A DNA stretch of 64,000 bases. Origin: UBA4285 sp050944355. Lineage in GTDB: Bacteria > Bacillota > Clostridia > Lachnospirales > Lachnospiraceae. A model generated the notes under the pieces. The model was not told the origin of the DNA. It saw only the letters and a list, made by a program, of their open reading frames with translations, and did no database searches. Shown here piece by piece: positions 7,878 through 17,319 of the stretch. The position numbers and the translations under genes are program-made. Numbering within the stretch: position 1 is the stretch's first letter; every line of letters begins with the position of its first letter. Where the stretch lies: assembly GCA_050944355.1 (NCBI GenBank), contig JBMNQX010000004.1, forward strand, positions 1 to 64,000, in the 5' to 3' direction.

Positions 7878-10118
7878 ATGTACGCGGATATAATTCTGGA
7901 CATCAGCCACGAAAAGCTTGACAAAACATTTCAGTACAGAATCCCGGACGAGCTCGCGGACGCCATCACCATAGGGACCATGGTAAATGTTCCTTTTGGC
8001 CGCAGCAGCCGCGAGCAGACAGGGTATGTCGTCGGACTGTCCGAAAAGGCTGCTCTGGCGCCGGAAAGAATCAAACCCATCACGTCCGTGGTGAGCGGGC
8101 GCGTGGGGCCTGTCTCCCGGATGATCGAACTGGCGGCGTGGCTGAGGAGAAATTACGGTTCCACCATGAGCCAGGCGCTGAAAACCGTCATGCCGGTCAA
8201 GGCAAAAGTCACGCAGCGCTATAAGCGTACGCTGGTACTGGCGGCGGATGATGAGACGGAGCAGCAGGCGCTCGAGACATTTCACAGGAAGCATGCCGTC
8301 GCCAGGGAGAGACTGCTGCGGCAGGTGATGACCGACGGCCGGGTCGATTATGATCTGGCGAGGACCAAACTGAACATTCAGCCGTCCACCATGCGGGAAC
8401 TCGAGCAGATGGGGCTGATCGACATTGAGGAAAAAGAAGTCTTCAGGACCGGCATCACGCCGGAAATGAAAGGCGAAGAAGGCAGAAGCGGACACCTTGA
8501 ACTCAATCCGGACCAGAAACAGTGTGTGAACGCGGTGATTTCCGATTATGACGCGGGACGCCGGGGAACGTATCTCCTGTACGGCGTGACGGGCTCGGGC
8601 AAGACGCTTGTGTATCTGGAACTGATCGGGCATGTGGCCCGGGCCGGACGGCAGAGCATTGTTCTCATCCCCGAGATCGCGCTGACATATCAGACGGTCA
8701 GGCGGTTTACGGAGCGGTTCGGCGATCGGGTCGCGATTCTGCACTCCCGGATGGGACAGGGCGAGCGGTATGACACGTATCTGCGGGCGATGAAAGGGCA
8801 GGTCGATGTGGTGATCGGGCCGCGCAGCGCCCTGTTTGTGCCGTTTCCGAATCTCGGTCTCATCGTGATTGACGAAGAGCAGGAAGAATCCTACGCGAGC
8901 GAACAGTCTCCGCGCTATCACGCGCGGGAGACGGCGCAGCATATCGCTGAGATTCAGAACGCAAGTCTTATCCTGGGATCGGCGACGCCGAGCCTGACAA
9001 GCTATTACCGCGCGCAGACGGGAAAATACCGTCTTCTGAGACTCCCGGAGCGGGCGACGCAGCAGACGCTTCCCGCTGTGAGCGTCGCGGATATGCGCGA
9101 GGAACTGAAGAAAGGGAACCGGACACCGTTTTCCGTGGAGCTGGCCGAAAAGATCCAGGACCGGCTAAAGCGGGGCGAGCAGACAATGCTGTTTCTCAAC
9201 CGGCGGGGATATCTGGGACACTTCGCCTGCTACAGCTGCGGCCAGCCGATAAAATGTCCGCACTGCGACGTGGCGCTGACACTTCACAGCGTGCGCGGCC
9301 GTCAGTGGCTCTCGTGCCATTATTGCGGCTACACGGCTTCAGTCCCGAAAATCTGCCCGAAATGCGGATCGCCGCACGTCGGCGGCATGCGAGCCGGCAC
9401 GGAGAACATCGAGAAGCAGGTGAAACAACTGTTCCCGCAGGCGCGGGTGCTGCGCATGGACGCGGACACGACCGCCGGAAAAGACGGCCACGAGAAGATC
9501 CTGTCGGCATTTGCCAACCATGAGGCGGATATTCTCGTGGGGACGCAGATGATTGTGAAGGGACATGATTTCCCGGATGTCACGCTTGTCGGCATTGTGA
9601 ACGCGGATCTTTCGCTGTTTGCTCCGGATTTTAAGGCCCCTGAGCGGACATTTGACCTGCTGGTGCAGGCATCCGGACGGGCCGGACGGGGAGTGCGGCC
9701 GGGCGAGGTCGTGATTCAGACGTACAGCCCGGAGAATTACGCGATCGTGGCGGCGGCGGCTCAGGACTATGACGCGTTTTATGCGCAGGAGATTGAATAC
9801 CGGAAGCTGCTCGGGTATCCGCCGGTGCGGAGTATGCTCAAAATTCTGCTGTCGGGCGGCGACGAGAAGAAACTCGCGCGCTGCGCCGGCAAAATTGGCG
9901 ATAAAATAAAAGAAGCAGTCCGGAAAAGAAATGACACAGACATCACCGGCCCGGCACCGGACTCGGTGGCCAAAGTCAAGGATGCCTGGCGGCAGGTCAT
10001 CTACTGCCGAAGCGATTCGCGGGAAGAACTGGTGAATCTGAAGGATCTGGTGGACGCGTATCTGCTGTCGGATCCGGAATGCGCGAAAATATTTGTACAA
10101 TATCAGTTTGACGACTGA
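7878..10118 (+). CDS. priA: Primosomal protein N' (replication restart helicase)
   Basis: Superfamily 2 helicase of 746 residues that reloads the replisome at stalled forks. The N-terminal 3'-end-binding domain is followed by the helicase core with Walker A GVTGSGKT near residue 236 and a Walker B-type DEEQEESY where homologues often have DEEH. The zinc module has paired cysteines (CYSCGQPIKCPHC and CHYCGY...CPKCG, about 453-495). Helicase motifs V/VI are seen in GTQMIVKGHDFPDVTLVG and QASGRAGRG. It opens the Firmicutes-conserved priA-def-fmt block. Confidence 0.96.
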   Translation: MYADIILDISHEKLDKTFQYRIPDELADAITIGTMVNVPFGRSSREQTGYVVGLSEKAALAPERIKPITSVVSGRVGPVSRMIELAAWLRRNYGSTMSQALKTVMPVKAKVTQRYKRTLVLAADDETEQQALETFHRKHAVARERLLRQVMTDGRVDYDLARTKLNIQPSTMRELEQMGLIDIEEKEVFRTGITPEMKGEEGRSGHLELNPDQKQCVNAVISDYDAGRRGTYLLYGVTGSGKTLVYLELIGHVARAGRQSIVLIPEIALTYQTVRRFTERFGDRVAILHSRMGQGERYDTYLRAMKGQVDVVIGPRSALFVPFPNLGLIVIDEEQEESYASEQSPRYHARETAQHIAEIQNASLILGSATPSLTSYYRAQTGKYRLLRLPERATQQTLPAVSVADMREELKKGNRTPFSVELAEKIQDRLKRGEQTMLFLNRRGYLGHFACYSCGQPIKCPHCDVALTLHSVRGRQWLSCHYCGYTASVPKICPKCGSPHVGGMRAGTENIEKQVKQLFPQARVLRMDADTTAGKDGHEKILSAFANHEADILVGTQMIVKGHDFPDVTLVGIVNADLSLFAPDFKAPERTFDLLVQASGRAGRGVRPGEVVIQTYSPENYAIVAAAAQDYDAFYAQEIEYRKLLGYPPVRSMLKILLSGGDEKKLARCAGKIGDKIKEAVRKRNDTDITGPAPDSVAKVKDAWRQVIYCRSDSREELVNLKDLVDAYLLSDPECAKIFVQYQFDD

Positions 10119-10133
10119 TGAAAGGAACAAGGT

Positions 10134-10625
10134 ATGGCATTACGAGAAATCCGCACACTGGGTGATGAAATTCTGCGCAAGAAAGCCAAAGAGGTCAAGA
10201 TCCTTACCCCGCGGCTCAAGCAGCTGATCGGCGACATGTACGACACGATGTACGACGCGAACGGCGTGGGCCTGGCCGCCCCGCAGGTCGGCGTTCTTCG
10301 CCGGATCGTAGTCATCGACTGCGGCGACAATCCGATCACGCTGATCAACCCGGTGATCGTCGAAAAAGACGGAGAACAGGTCGGCGAAGAGGGCTGCCTC
10401 TCCGTTCCGGGAAAAGTCGGGGTCGTGAGCCGCGCCATGCACTGCAAGGTGCGTGCCCTGAACGCGGATATGCAGGAGTACGAAGTCGAAGGCGACGGTC
10501 TTCTGGCGCGCTGCCTCCAGCACGAAATCGATCACCTCGACGGAAAGATGTACGTCGATATTGCGACGGAGATGCACGACGTCAGCATGGAGCCCGAGGA
10601 TGAAGAAGAAGAAAAGGAATCCTGA
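10134..10625 (+). CDS. def: Peptide deformylase
   Basis: Metalloenzyme of 163 residues that removes the formyl group from nascent peptides. All three signature motifs are present: GVGLAAPQVG near residue 43, EGCLSVPG near 86 and QHEIDHLDG near 129, giving the Cys-His-His metal site. A short Glu-rich tail ends the protein. It lies 15 bases after priA and 3 bases before fmt, the usual pairing of deformylase and formyltransferase. The TGA stop overlaps an ATTTGTCA octamer read on the minus strand. Confidence 0.97.
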   Translation: MALREIRTLGDEILRKKAKEVKILTPRLKQLIGDMYDTMYDANGVGLAAPQVGVLRRIVVIDCGDNPITLINPVIVEKDGEQVGEEGCLSVPGKVGVVSRAMHCKVRALNADMQEYEVEGDGLLARCLQHEIDHLDGKMYVDIATEMHDVSMEPEDEEEEKES

Positions 10626-10628
10626 CAA

Positions 10629-11582
10629 ATGAAAGTGATTTTCATGGGAACGCCGGATTTTGCGGTGGCTGACTTAAAGGCGCTGCACGAAGACGGGCAG
10701 GAAATCCTGGCCGTCGTCACACAGCCGGACCGCCCGAAGGGGCGCAGACACGAGCTGGCCGCCTCGCCGGTCAAGGAGGCGGCGCTGGAAATCGGCGCGC
10801 CGGTCCTGCAGCCGGAAAAGGCATCGGCGCCCGAATTTATTGACACCATACGGCAGATGAAGCCTGACATCATTGTCGTGTCGGCGTTCGGACAGATCTT
10901 GAGGCAGGCACTGCTGGACATTCCGGAATACGGATGCGTGAATGTGCACGCGTCGCTGCTGCCGAAGTACCGGGGCGCAAGCCCGATTCAGTGGGCCGTG
11001 TGCAACGGCGAGGAATATTCCGGCGTCACGACGATGCTGATGGATGCCGGTGTCGATACCGGCGATATCCTGATGCAGGAAAAAGTGAAACTCGCGGATG
11101 ACGAGACAGGCGGAAGCCTGTTCGACCGGCTGGCACCCGTCGGCGCCAGGCTTCTGATCCGCACGATTCACGGTCTGCAGGACGGCACGGTAAAGCCGGT
11201 GCCGCAGAACGCCGCTGAGGCGACGACGGTGAAGATGATCCGCAAATCAGACGGTGAGATTGATTTCAGCCGCCCGGCCGCAGAAATCGAACGGCATATC
11301 CGGGGGTTCAATCCGTGGCCGAGCGCGTTTACGTACCGGAACGGAAAGCTGCTCAAGATCTGGAAGGCCCGCCCGATTCCTGAGAGCGGGAGCGGGGACG
11401 CCGAGAGCGGAACCGTGACGGATGCGAACGCGGATACATTTGTCATCCGGTGCGGCAGCGGGAGTCTTGAAGTTCTGGAACTGCAGCCGGAAGGGCGCAG
11501 GCGCATGGAGGCGGCGGCGTATCTGCGCGGCTACCCTCTGAAGGCGGGCGAGAAGTTCGGCGACCGTGACGGAAATGTCTGA
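10629..11582 (+). CDS. fmt: Methionyl-tRNA formyltransferase
   Basis: Enzyme of 317 residues that formylates initiator Met-tRNA with 10-formyl-THF. The N-terminal Rossmann-type domain begins MKVIFMGTPDFA and contains the catalytic region HASLLPKYRGASPIQWA near residue 108. The C-terminal OB-like tRNA-binding domain follows from about 205. Length is typical. It overlaps functionally with def just upstream and depends on folate supplied by fhs. Confidence 0.97.
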   Translation: MKVIFMGTPDFAVADLKALHEDGQEILAVVTQPDRPKGRRHELAASPVKEAALEIGAPVLQPEKASAPEFIDTIRQMKPDIIVVSAFGQILRQALLDIPEYGCVNVHASLLPKYRGASPIQWAVCNGEEYSGVTTMLMDAGVDTGDILMQEKVKLADDETGGSLFDRLAPVGARLLIRTIHGLQDGTVKPVPQNAAEATTVKMIRKSDGEIDFSRPAAEIERHIRGFNPWPSAFTYRNGKLLKIWKARPIPESGSGDAESGTVTDANADTFVIRCGSGSLEVLELQPEGRRRMEAAAYLRGYPLKAGEKFGDRDGNV

Positions 11583-11621
11583 TGCGGTTCTTTTCCCGTT
11601 CTGAAGAAAGGAGAACGAGAT

Positions 11622-12320
11622 ATGTATTATTATCTGGATCCGAGTTATTGGCTGATTATGATAATCAGCATCGTCCTGGCGGGCATCGCGCAGGGACTTG
11701 TTTCGTCCCGCTTTTCCCGCTACAGCCGCGTGACGGCGTCCTCCGGGCTGACCGGAACGCAGACGGCACAGCGGCTTCTGGGCTCGCAGGGCCTCTACAA
11801 CGTGATGACGGGCCGTGTGTCCGGGAAACTGACGGACCACTATGACCCCAGAACCAATACGGTCAATCTGTCCGACAGCGTGGCAAATTCAAATTCGGTC
11901 GCGGCTGTCGCGGTAGCCGCGCACGAGTGCGGGCACGCTGTTCAGCAGGCGAAGGGCTATGTGCCTCTGCGCGTGCGCTCGGCGCTGGTTCCCGTCGTCA
12001 ATTTCGCCTCACAGGCCTCCTGGTTTTTCATCATTCTGGGGCTGATTTTCGCCGGCGGCGGCCAGATTCTGGTTGAAATCGGAATCATTCTGTTTGCCGT
12101 CTGCGTGCTCTTTCAGCTCGTGACTCTGCCGGTTGAATTCAACGCTTCGCACCGCGGTCTTCAGATGCTGACGGAACAGGGCATTGTGAGCGGAGAAGAA
12201 GAAAAGCAGGCGAGAAGTGTTCTCGTCGCGGCTGCGCTCACGTATGTGGCCTCGGCTCTGACGGCCATCCTGCAGCTGCTGAGACTGATCCTGATTTACG
12301 GAAGAAGGAACCGCGATTGA
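11622..12320 (+). CDS. Membrane zinc metallopeptidase, YugP type
   Basis: Integral membrane protein of 232 residues in the neutral zinc metallopeptidase (YugP) family. It starts after GAAAGGAGAACGAG. A first membrane helix occupies about residues 8-28. The zinc-binding HECGH motif is near residue 105, in the context AAHECGHAVQ. Two further hydrophobic stretches cover about 120-170 and one lies near the C terminus. The physiological substrate is not known. It sits between fmt and rsmB, as in several Clostridia, and overlaps rsmB by four bases. Confidence 0.85.
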   Translation: MYYYLDPSYWLIMIISIVLAGIAQGLVSSRFSRYSRVTASSGLTGTQTAQRLLGSQGLYNVMTGRVSGKLTDHYDPRTNTVNLSDSVANSNSVAAVAVAAHECGHAVQQAKGYVPLRVRSALVPVVNFASQASWFFIILGLIFAGGGQILVEIGIILFAVCVLFQLVTLPVEFNASHRGLQMLTEQGIVSGEEEKQARSVLVAAALTYVASALTAILQLLRLILIYGRRNRD

Positions 12321-13624
12321 GAGAAAACGGCGAACGCGCCATTGTTCTTGCGGTCCTCACGGATGTATCTGACGGGCAGATGGCCGATCAGGCGCTGCAC
12401 CGGGAACTCGCGGGGCTTGCCGGCCCTGAGAACGCTCAGAAGCGGCGCTTTATCTCCCGCCTCACGCGCACGGTGATCGAGCGCACCATCACACTGGACT
12501 ACTTTCTGGATTTTGTGGCCGAAAAGCCCATGAAGGAACAGAAACCGGAAATTGCCTGGATTCTGCGCATGGCGGCCGCACAGATCCTGTATTTTGACAG
12601 TGTCCCGGACTCAGCCGCCGTCAATGAGGCCGTGAATCTGGCGGCCCGGTACGGACAGGGCGCAAAAGCATTTGTCAACGGGGTTCTGCGCAGTTTCCTC
12701 AGGCGCCGCGGAGAGTTTGCGCTTCCGGACCCTCACATTCATCCTGACAAATATCTTCAGATCCGCTATTCTCTGCCCAACTGGATCGAACAGGAAATTG
12801 TGCGGGTGAGCGGAGACACTGCGCCCGAAGAGGTAATGGCCGGTTTTCTGGCGGAGGCCCCGCTTTTTATCCGCGTCAACACTTCCAGGATTTCCGCTGA
12901 GCGTCTCAGGGAAAAGCTGACGGCGTCCGGAATTACGGTGAACGGCGAGCCGCTCCCGGGACTGCTTTCTGTCTCGGATTTCGGGTCTGTAGAGGCGATG
13001 CCGGGATTTTCGGACGGAGAGTTCTATGTCCAGGATATCTCTTCGGCAGCGGCATACCGGTCGGCCGGCTTTGCGCCGAGGTCCCGGGTGCTCGACGTGT
13101 GCGGCGCGCCGGGCGGCAAATCCGTGCAGGCGGCACTTGCGATGCGCGAGGGCGGCCGTGCGGGTGAGATCTGCTGCTGTGACATTTCTGACGAGCGGCT
13201 TAAGAGAACGCGGGACAACGTCAGCAGACTCGGTCTGACGGAAATCGAGACCAGAAAGCGCAGCGCGGCAGAAGAGCATCCGGAGGACGCAGGACGGTTT
13301 GACGCGGTGATCACCGACGTCCCGTGTTCGGGGATCGGAGATCTGAGGCGGAAGCCTGACATCCGGCTTCGAATCACCCGCGCGGACAGCAGGGAACTTG
13401 TTCCGGTTCAGAGGAAAATCATGGCCTGCGCGTTTCCGGCCGTCAGACCCGGCGGGAAGCTGATTTACAGCACCTGCACCATCGTGCGCGCGGAGAACCA
13501 GGGAAACGCGAAATGGTTTGAAGAGCATTTTCCGGTGAAACTGTGCTCTGAGAAACTGTATCTGCCGTCGGAAAAGTGGCCTGGCGACGGATTTTACGCG
13601 GCACTTTTTGAGAGGCTGAAGTGA
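12317..13624 (+). CDS. rsmB: 16S rRNA (cytosine-967-C5)-methyltransferase RsmB
   Basis: SAM-dependent rRNA methyltransferase of 435 residues. An N-terminal NusB-like RNA-binding domain (about 1-140) precedes the methyltransferase fold. The SAM loop VLDVCGAPGGKS lies near residue 257, the first catalytic cysteine in TDVPCSG near 335 and the second in YSTCT near 387. The start is read as TTG at 12317, overlapping the previous stop by four bases and preceded by AAGAAGGAA. The stop is likewise fused to rlmN. Length and both Cys motifs are normal. Confidence 0.93.
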   Translation: MRENGERAIVLAVLTDVSDGQMADQALHRELAGLAGPENAQKRRFISRLTRTVIERTITLDYFLDFVAEKPMKEQKPEIAWILRMAAAQILYFDSVPDSAAVNEAVNLAARYGQGAKAFVNGVLRSFLRRRGEFALPDPHIHPDKYLQIRYSLPNWIEQEIVRVSGDTAPEEVMAGFLAEAPLFIRVNTSRISAERLREKLTASGITVNGEPLPGLLSVSDFGSVEAMPGFSDGEFYVQDISSAAAYRSAGFAPRSRVLDVCGAPGGKSVQAALAMREGGRAGEICCCDISDERLKRTRDNVSRLGLTEIETRKRSAAEEHPEDAGRFDAVITDVPCSGIGDLRRKPDIRLRITRADSRELVPVQRKIMACAFPAVRPGGKLIYSTCTIVRAENQGNAKWFEEHFPVKLCSEKLYLPSEKWPGDGFYAALFERLK

Positions 13625-14700
13625 TGGATAAAGCGGATATCAGTTCCATGACGCGGGATGAACTCGAGAATTTTTTTGTCTTAGCGGGCGAGAAAAAGTT
13701 CCGCGCCGCGCAGGTTTTCAACTGGATTCACGGGAAGCATGTTCATTCTTTTGAAGAGATGAGCAATCTGCCGGAGAGCCTGCGGCAGCGGCTCGACGAG
13801 ACGGCCCGGCTCACGGATCTCGAGATGGTGAAGGTTCAGGTCTCAAAGATTGACGGCACAGCCAAGTATCTGTTCCGTCTCGCTGACAACAATGTGATTG
13901 AGAGTGTTCTGATGCACTATCATCATGGAAACTCGGTCTGCATTTCCTCGCAGGTCGGGTGCGCCATGGGGTGCCGGTTCTGTGCTTCGACGCTCGGAGG
14001 CTGTGTGAGATCTCTCACGGCGGCGGAGATGTGCGGCCAGGTCTATAAGATCGCGCAGCTTTCCGGAGAGCGTGTCGACAGCGTCGTTGTCATGGGATCG
14101 GGCGAGCCGTTCGAGAATTTCGATGCATTCTGCCGGTTCGTTGAGATCATAAATGACCCGCAGGGGTATAATCTGTCCCGCCGCGCCGTGACGGTTTCGA
14201 CCTGCGGCATCGTGGAGAAAATCCGGGAACTGGCGGACAGAAAGACGCAGGTGACGCTTGCGGTTTCCCTGCACGCGCCAAACGATGAAATCCGCCGGAA
14301 GCTCATGCCGATTGCGAAACGGTATACAATTGATGAAATTCTTGACGCCTGCCGGTATTTCTTTGAAAAAACCGGGAGACGTGTCAGTTTTGAGTACAGC
14401 CTGGCGGCCGGAATCAATGATTCGCTCGCGTGTGCGGACGAACTGGCGGCGCGGCTTGCCGGATTTCCGTGTCACGTGAATCTGATTCCGGTCAACCCGG
14501 TGAGAGAGCGCACAATCAGGCAGAGTGCGGCTTCTGACATTCAGGCCTTTAAAAGAAGGCTTGAAAAACACGGAGTAAATGTTACTATTAGAAGGGAAAT
14601 GGGCCGGGATATAGACGGCGCCTGCGGTCAGCTGCGTAAAAGCTACCTGGACGAGTCGGGCTCATCACTGAATCTGAACAACAGCGGAGGAATGAAATGA
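13621..14700 (+). CDS. rlmN: Dual-specificity 23S rRNA/tRNA adenine-C2 methyltransferase
   Basis: Radical-SAM enzyme of 359 residues that methylates C2 of A2503 in 23S rRNA and A37 in some tRNAs. The CX3CX2C iron-sulfur motif is in GCAMGCRFCAS near residue 115. The GSGEPFEN segment near 159 fits the SAM-binding region. The start is GTG at 13621 or the adjacent ATG at 13624; both are in frame, differ by one residue and overlap the rsmB stop. It ends in an ATGA overlap with prpC. Confidence 0.95.
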   Translation: MMDKADISSMTRDELENFFVLAGEKKFRAAQVFNWIHGKHVHSFEEMSNLPESLRQRLDETARLTDLEMVKVQVSKIDGTAKYLFRLADNNVIESVLMHYHHGNSVCISSQVGCAMGCRFCASTLGGCVRSLTAAEMCGQVYKIAQLSGERVDSVVVMGSGEPFENFDAFCRFVEIINDPQGYNLSRRAVTVSTCGIVEKIRELADRKTQVTLAVSLHAPNDEIRRKLMPIAKRYTIDEILDACRYFFEKTGRRVSFEYSLAAGINDSLACADELAARLAGFPCHVNLIPVNPVRERTIRQSAASDIQAFKRRLEKHGVNVTIRREMGRDIDGACGQLRKSYLDESGSSLNLNNSGGMK

Positions 14701-15416
14701 ACGCTTACGCGCTCACAGATGTGGGCCGCGAAAGAAGCATGAATCAGGATTTCTTCTTCTACACGCTCGAACCGGTCGGAAATCTTCCGAATCTGTTCGT
14801 CGTCGCCGACGGTATGGGTGGTCATAAGGCCGGCGATCTCGCTTCCAGGTACACGATTGAAACACTTCTTGAGCTGATCAGGGACTCATCGTACAGAGAC
14901 CCGGTCACGATCATGAGTCATGCAATCCGCACGGTCAACGGGAAGCTTCTGGAGAAGGCTGCGGAATCGCCTGATTATGCTGGAATGGGAACAACACTTG
15001 TTGTTGCCACGATTGACGGTCAGACACTCAGGGTTGCCAATGTCGGTGACAGCCGGCTTTACGTCATTTCTGACGACATCACGCAGGTCACCAGAGATCA
15101 CTCTCTTGTAGAAGAGATGGTGTCCATCGGCGAGATCGACCGCCAGGAAGCACGGCATCATGTGAACAAGAACATCATCACGAAAGCGATCGGCGGTTCA
15201 AAGGAAGTAGAACCCGATGTGTTTGCGGTTGATCTGTTCCCGGGGGACAAAGTCCTGCTCTGCACGGACGGTCTAACAAATATGGTAGAAGATGCGCGGA
15301 TCAAGAGGGTTGTCCAGGATACGGACAATCTGGAGGATACGTGCAGGATTTTGATTGATCTGGCAAATGATGCCGGTGGAAGAGACAACATCACAGCAAT
15401 GCTTGTGAGCGTCTGA
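14697..15416 (+). CDS. prpC: PP2C-type Ser/Thr protein phosphatase
   Basis: PPM/PP2C phosphatase of 239 residues that opposes PrkC. Metal-binding aspartates are visible in VADGMGGHKAGD near residue 38, in VGDSRLY near 119 and in CTDGLTNM near 189, with the final Asp in GRDNIT near 228. There are no membrane segments, so it acts in the cytoplasm. It begins in an ATGA overlap with rlmN and lies 25 bases before prkC, the pairing seen across Firmicutes. Confidence 0.95.
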   Translation: MNAYALTDVGRERSMNQDFFFYTLEPVGNLPNLFVVADGMGGHKAGDLASRYTIETLLELIRDSSYRDPVTIMSHAIRTVNGKLLEKAAESPDYAGMGTTLVVATIDGQTLRVANVGDSRLYVISDDITQVTRDHSLVEEMVSIGEIDRQEARHHVNKNIITKAIGGSKEVEPDVFAVDLFPGDKVLLCTDGLTNMVEDARIKRVVQDTDNLEDTCRILIDLANDAGGRDNITAMLVSV

Positions 15417-15441
15417 ATTCCCGATTCATGAGGAAAAATTT

Positions 15442-17313
15442 ATGCTGGGAAGAGGGATGTACCTTGCGGACAGATATGAGATTGCCGACCGGATCGGCGC
15501 GGGCGGAATGTCCGATGTCTACAAGGCTATGGATCATAAATTGAACAGGTACGTGGCTGTGAAGGTGCTGAAGCCGGAATTCTGTTCAGACAAGACATTT
15601 GTCCAGAAGTTCCGCGTTGAGGCGCAGAGCGCCGCGGGGCTGGCTCATCCGAATGTCGTCAACATCTTTGATGTAGGCGAGGAAAATGGCATTTACTATA
15701 TTGTCATGGAACTCGTCGAGGGCATCACGCTGAAGAAATACATCGAAAAGAAAGGGCGCATTCCATATAAAGAAGCTGTTAGCATCGCGATTCAGGTGGC
15801 CAAGGGCATTGAAGCGGCTCACAGCCATCACATTGTTCACCGCGATATCAAGCCGCAGAATATCATGATTTCCCGCGAGGGAAAGGTCAAGGTCACAGAT
15901 TTCGGCATCGCAAAGGCGGCGTCCTCGACGACGATAACGTCTACCGCCATGGGCTCGGTGCATTACATTTCGCCGGAGCAGGCGAGAGGCGGATATACAG
16001 ACGAGAGAACCGACATTTATTCGTTCGGCATTACGCTTTACGAGATGCTGACCGGAACGGTTCCATTTGACGGCGACACAACGGTTGCCGTGGCTGTGCA
16101 GCACATTCAGCAGCAGATTCAGCCGCCGTCAGCTCTTGTGGCCGGAATTCCGAAATGTGTCGATGACATTGTCATAAAAGCGACGCAGAAAAAGGCTGAT
16201 TTCCGCTATCAGTCCGCGACGGAGCTGATCGAGGATCTGAAGAAGGCGCTGATCATGCCGGACAGAGATTTTGTCAAGTTTGTTCCGGGATCGGTCACGC
16301 CGGACGGTATTGTGCAGGCGGGAAGCCCGCAGGCCGACTCGCTCGCAAAAGCCGCAGAGGCCGCGGAAGCCGCCAGAAGAGTCAGTGCGGTCAGAGATGA
16401 CCACACGGTGTTCCTCAATAACGGCGGAGATATTCTGAGCGGATCCGGCAGCGGCACGACGACGGGCATCAACACCGACGGCACAGGCAGTGGCACAGAC
16501 GATGATTTTGTCGATGACACCGGATATGATGATGATACCGATGATGAAGATTTTGACGACGCGGACATCGATGACGAGGACAACTCCAAGCTGGATGCCG
16601 TGATGAAATGGATCGGCATCGGCATTGCCGCGGCTATCACAGTCGTGGCGGTGTTCATACTGGCCCGCTTTGCCGCTTCCGGCTCGCTGTTCAGCATTTC
16701 CGGCACAACAGCTGAGGTCGCAACCTCCAGTGAGGCGCAGATTGTCACCATGCCGAATCTTGTCGGAATGACGCTCACAGACGCGGAGGCGACTCTCGAC
16801 AGTCTCGGTCTGAACTATACGACGCTCTCGCAGTACAAAGAGGGTGCGGAAATCAACGAAGTCATTGACCAGTCCTATGAAGAAGGAGCGAAGATCCGTC
16901 AGGGCGCGACGGTTACGCTGACGGTCAACTCCGGAACGACAACGACGACAACAACGACGACGGAATCCGCGATTACGATCACCAGCGTGGTCGGACTTAC
17001 AGAGTCTGACGCAGAGGCGGCACTGATTTCACAGGGCTTCTCTGTAAACATCAGCTACCAGAACAGCGACACGGTGACGTCCGGCGTGGTTATCAGCCAG
17101 TCTCCGGAGGCGGGCAGCAAGGCATCACGCGGCTCAACGATTACCATTGTGGTAAGCTCGGGTCCGGCGACAACAACGACGACCACGACGACTACGACAA
17201 CAACAACGACGACTGCGCCGACAACAACGACAACGACGGCGGCACCGACGACTACGACGACAACCCAGGCGCAGACGACGGCGGCCGGGACGCAGGCACA
17301 GACTCAGCAGTAA
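15442..17313 (+). CDS. prkC: PASTA-domain Ser/Thr protein kinase
   Basis: Transmembrane kinase of 623 residues coupling peptidoglycan signals to phosphorylation. The kinase domain (about 12-275) has the loop IGAGGMSDVY, the VAVK lysine, HRDIKPQN near 133 and DFG near 153. A linker with an Asp-rich stretch (about 350-380) leads to one membrane helix at about 390-412. Outside are only two PASTA repeats (about 436-501 and 512-578), fewer than the three or four in many homologues. The protein ends in a threonine-rich tail of about 45 residues. AGGAAA precedes the start. Downstream rsgA is a known regulatory target in some Firmicutes. Confidence 0.96.
   Translation: MLGRGMYLADRYEIADRIGAGGMSDVYKAMDHKLNRYVAVKVLKPEFCSDKTFVQKFRVEAQSAAGLAHPNVVNIFDVGEENGIYYIVMELVEGITLKKYIEKKGRIPYKEAVSIAIQVAKGIEAAHSHHIVHRDIKPQNIMISREGKVKVTDFGIAKAASSTTITSTAMGSVHYISPEQARGGYTDERTDIYSFGITLYEMLTGTVPFDGDTTVAVAVQHIQQQIQPPSALVAGIPKCVDDIVIKATQKKADFRYQSATELIEDLKKALIMPDRDFVKFVPGSVTPDGIVQAGSPQADSLAKAAEAAEAARRVSAVRDDHTVFLNNGGDILSGSGSGTTTGINTDGTGSGTDDDFVDDTGYDDDTDDEDFDDADIDDEDNSKLDAVMKWIGIGIAAAITVVAVFILARFAASGSLFSISGTTAEVATSSEAQIVTMPNLVGMTLTDAEATLDSLGLNYTTLSQYKEGAEINEVIDQSYEEGAKIRQGATVTLTVNSGTTTTTTTTTESAITITSVVGLTESDAEAALISQGFSVNISYQNSDTVTSGVVISQSPEAGSKASRGSTITIVVSSGPATTTTTTTTTTTTTTTAPTTTTTTAAPTTTTTTQAQTTAAGTQAQTQQ
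17167..17297 (+). repeat. ACN trinucleotide repeat coding a poly-threonine tail
   Basis: Imperfect (ACA/ACG/ACC/ACT)n repeats encode runs of 15, 6 and 6 threonines separated by Ala-Pro, ending the extracellular part of PrkC. Mixed use of all four threonine codons argues for selection on the protein and not recent slippage of one unit. A smaller Thr run lies between the two PASTA domains (about 16936-16962). Confidence 0.85.
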
Positions 17314-17319
17314 TACGAT

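Noticed and set aside
17167..17297. Possible CRISPR or VNTR array
   Set aside because: There are no regular repeats and spacers; it is an in-frame threonine-codon repeat inside prkC.
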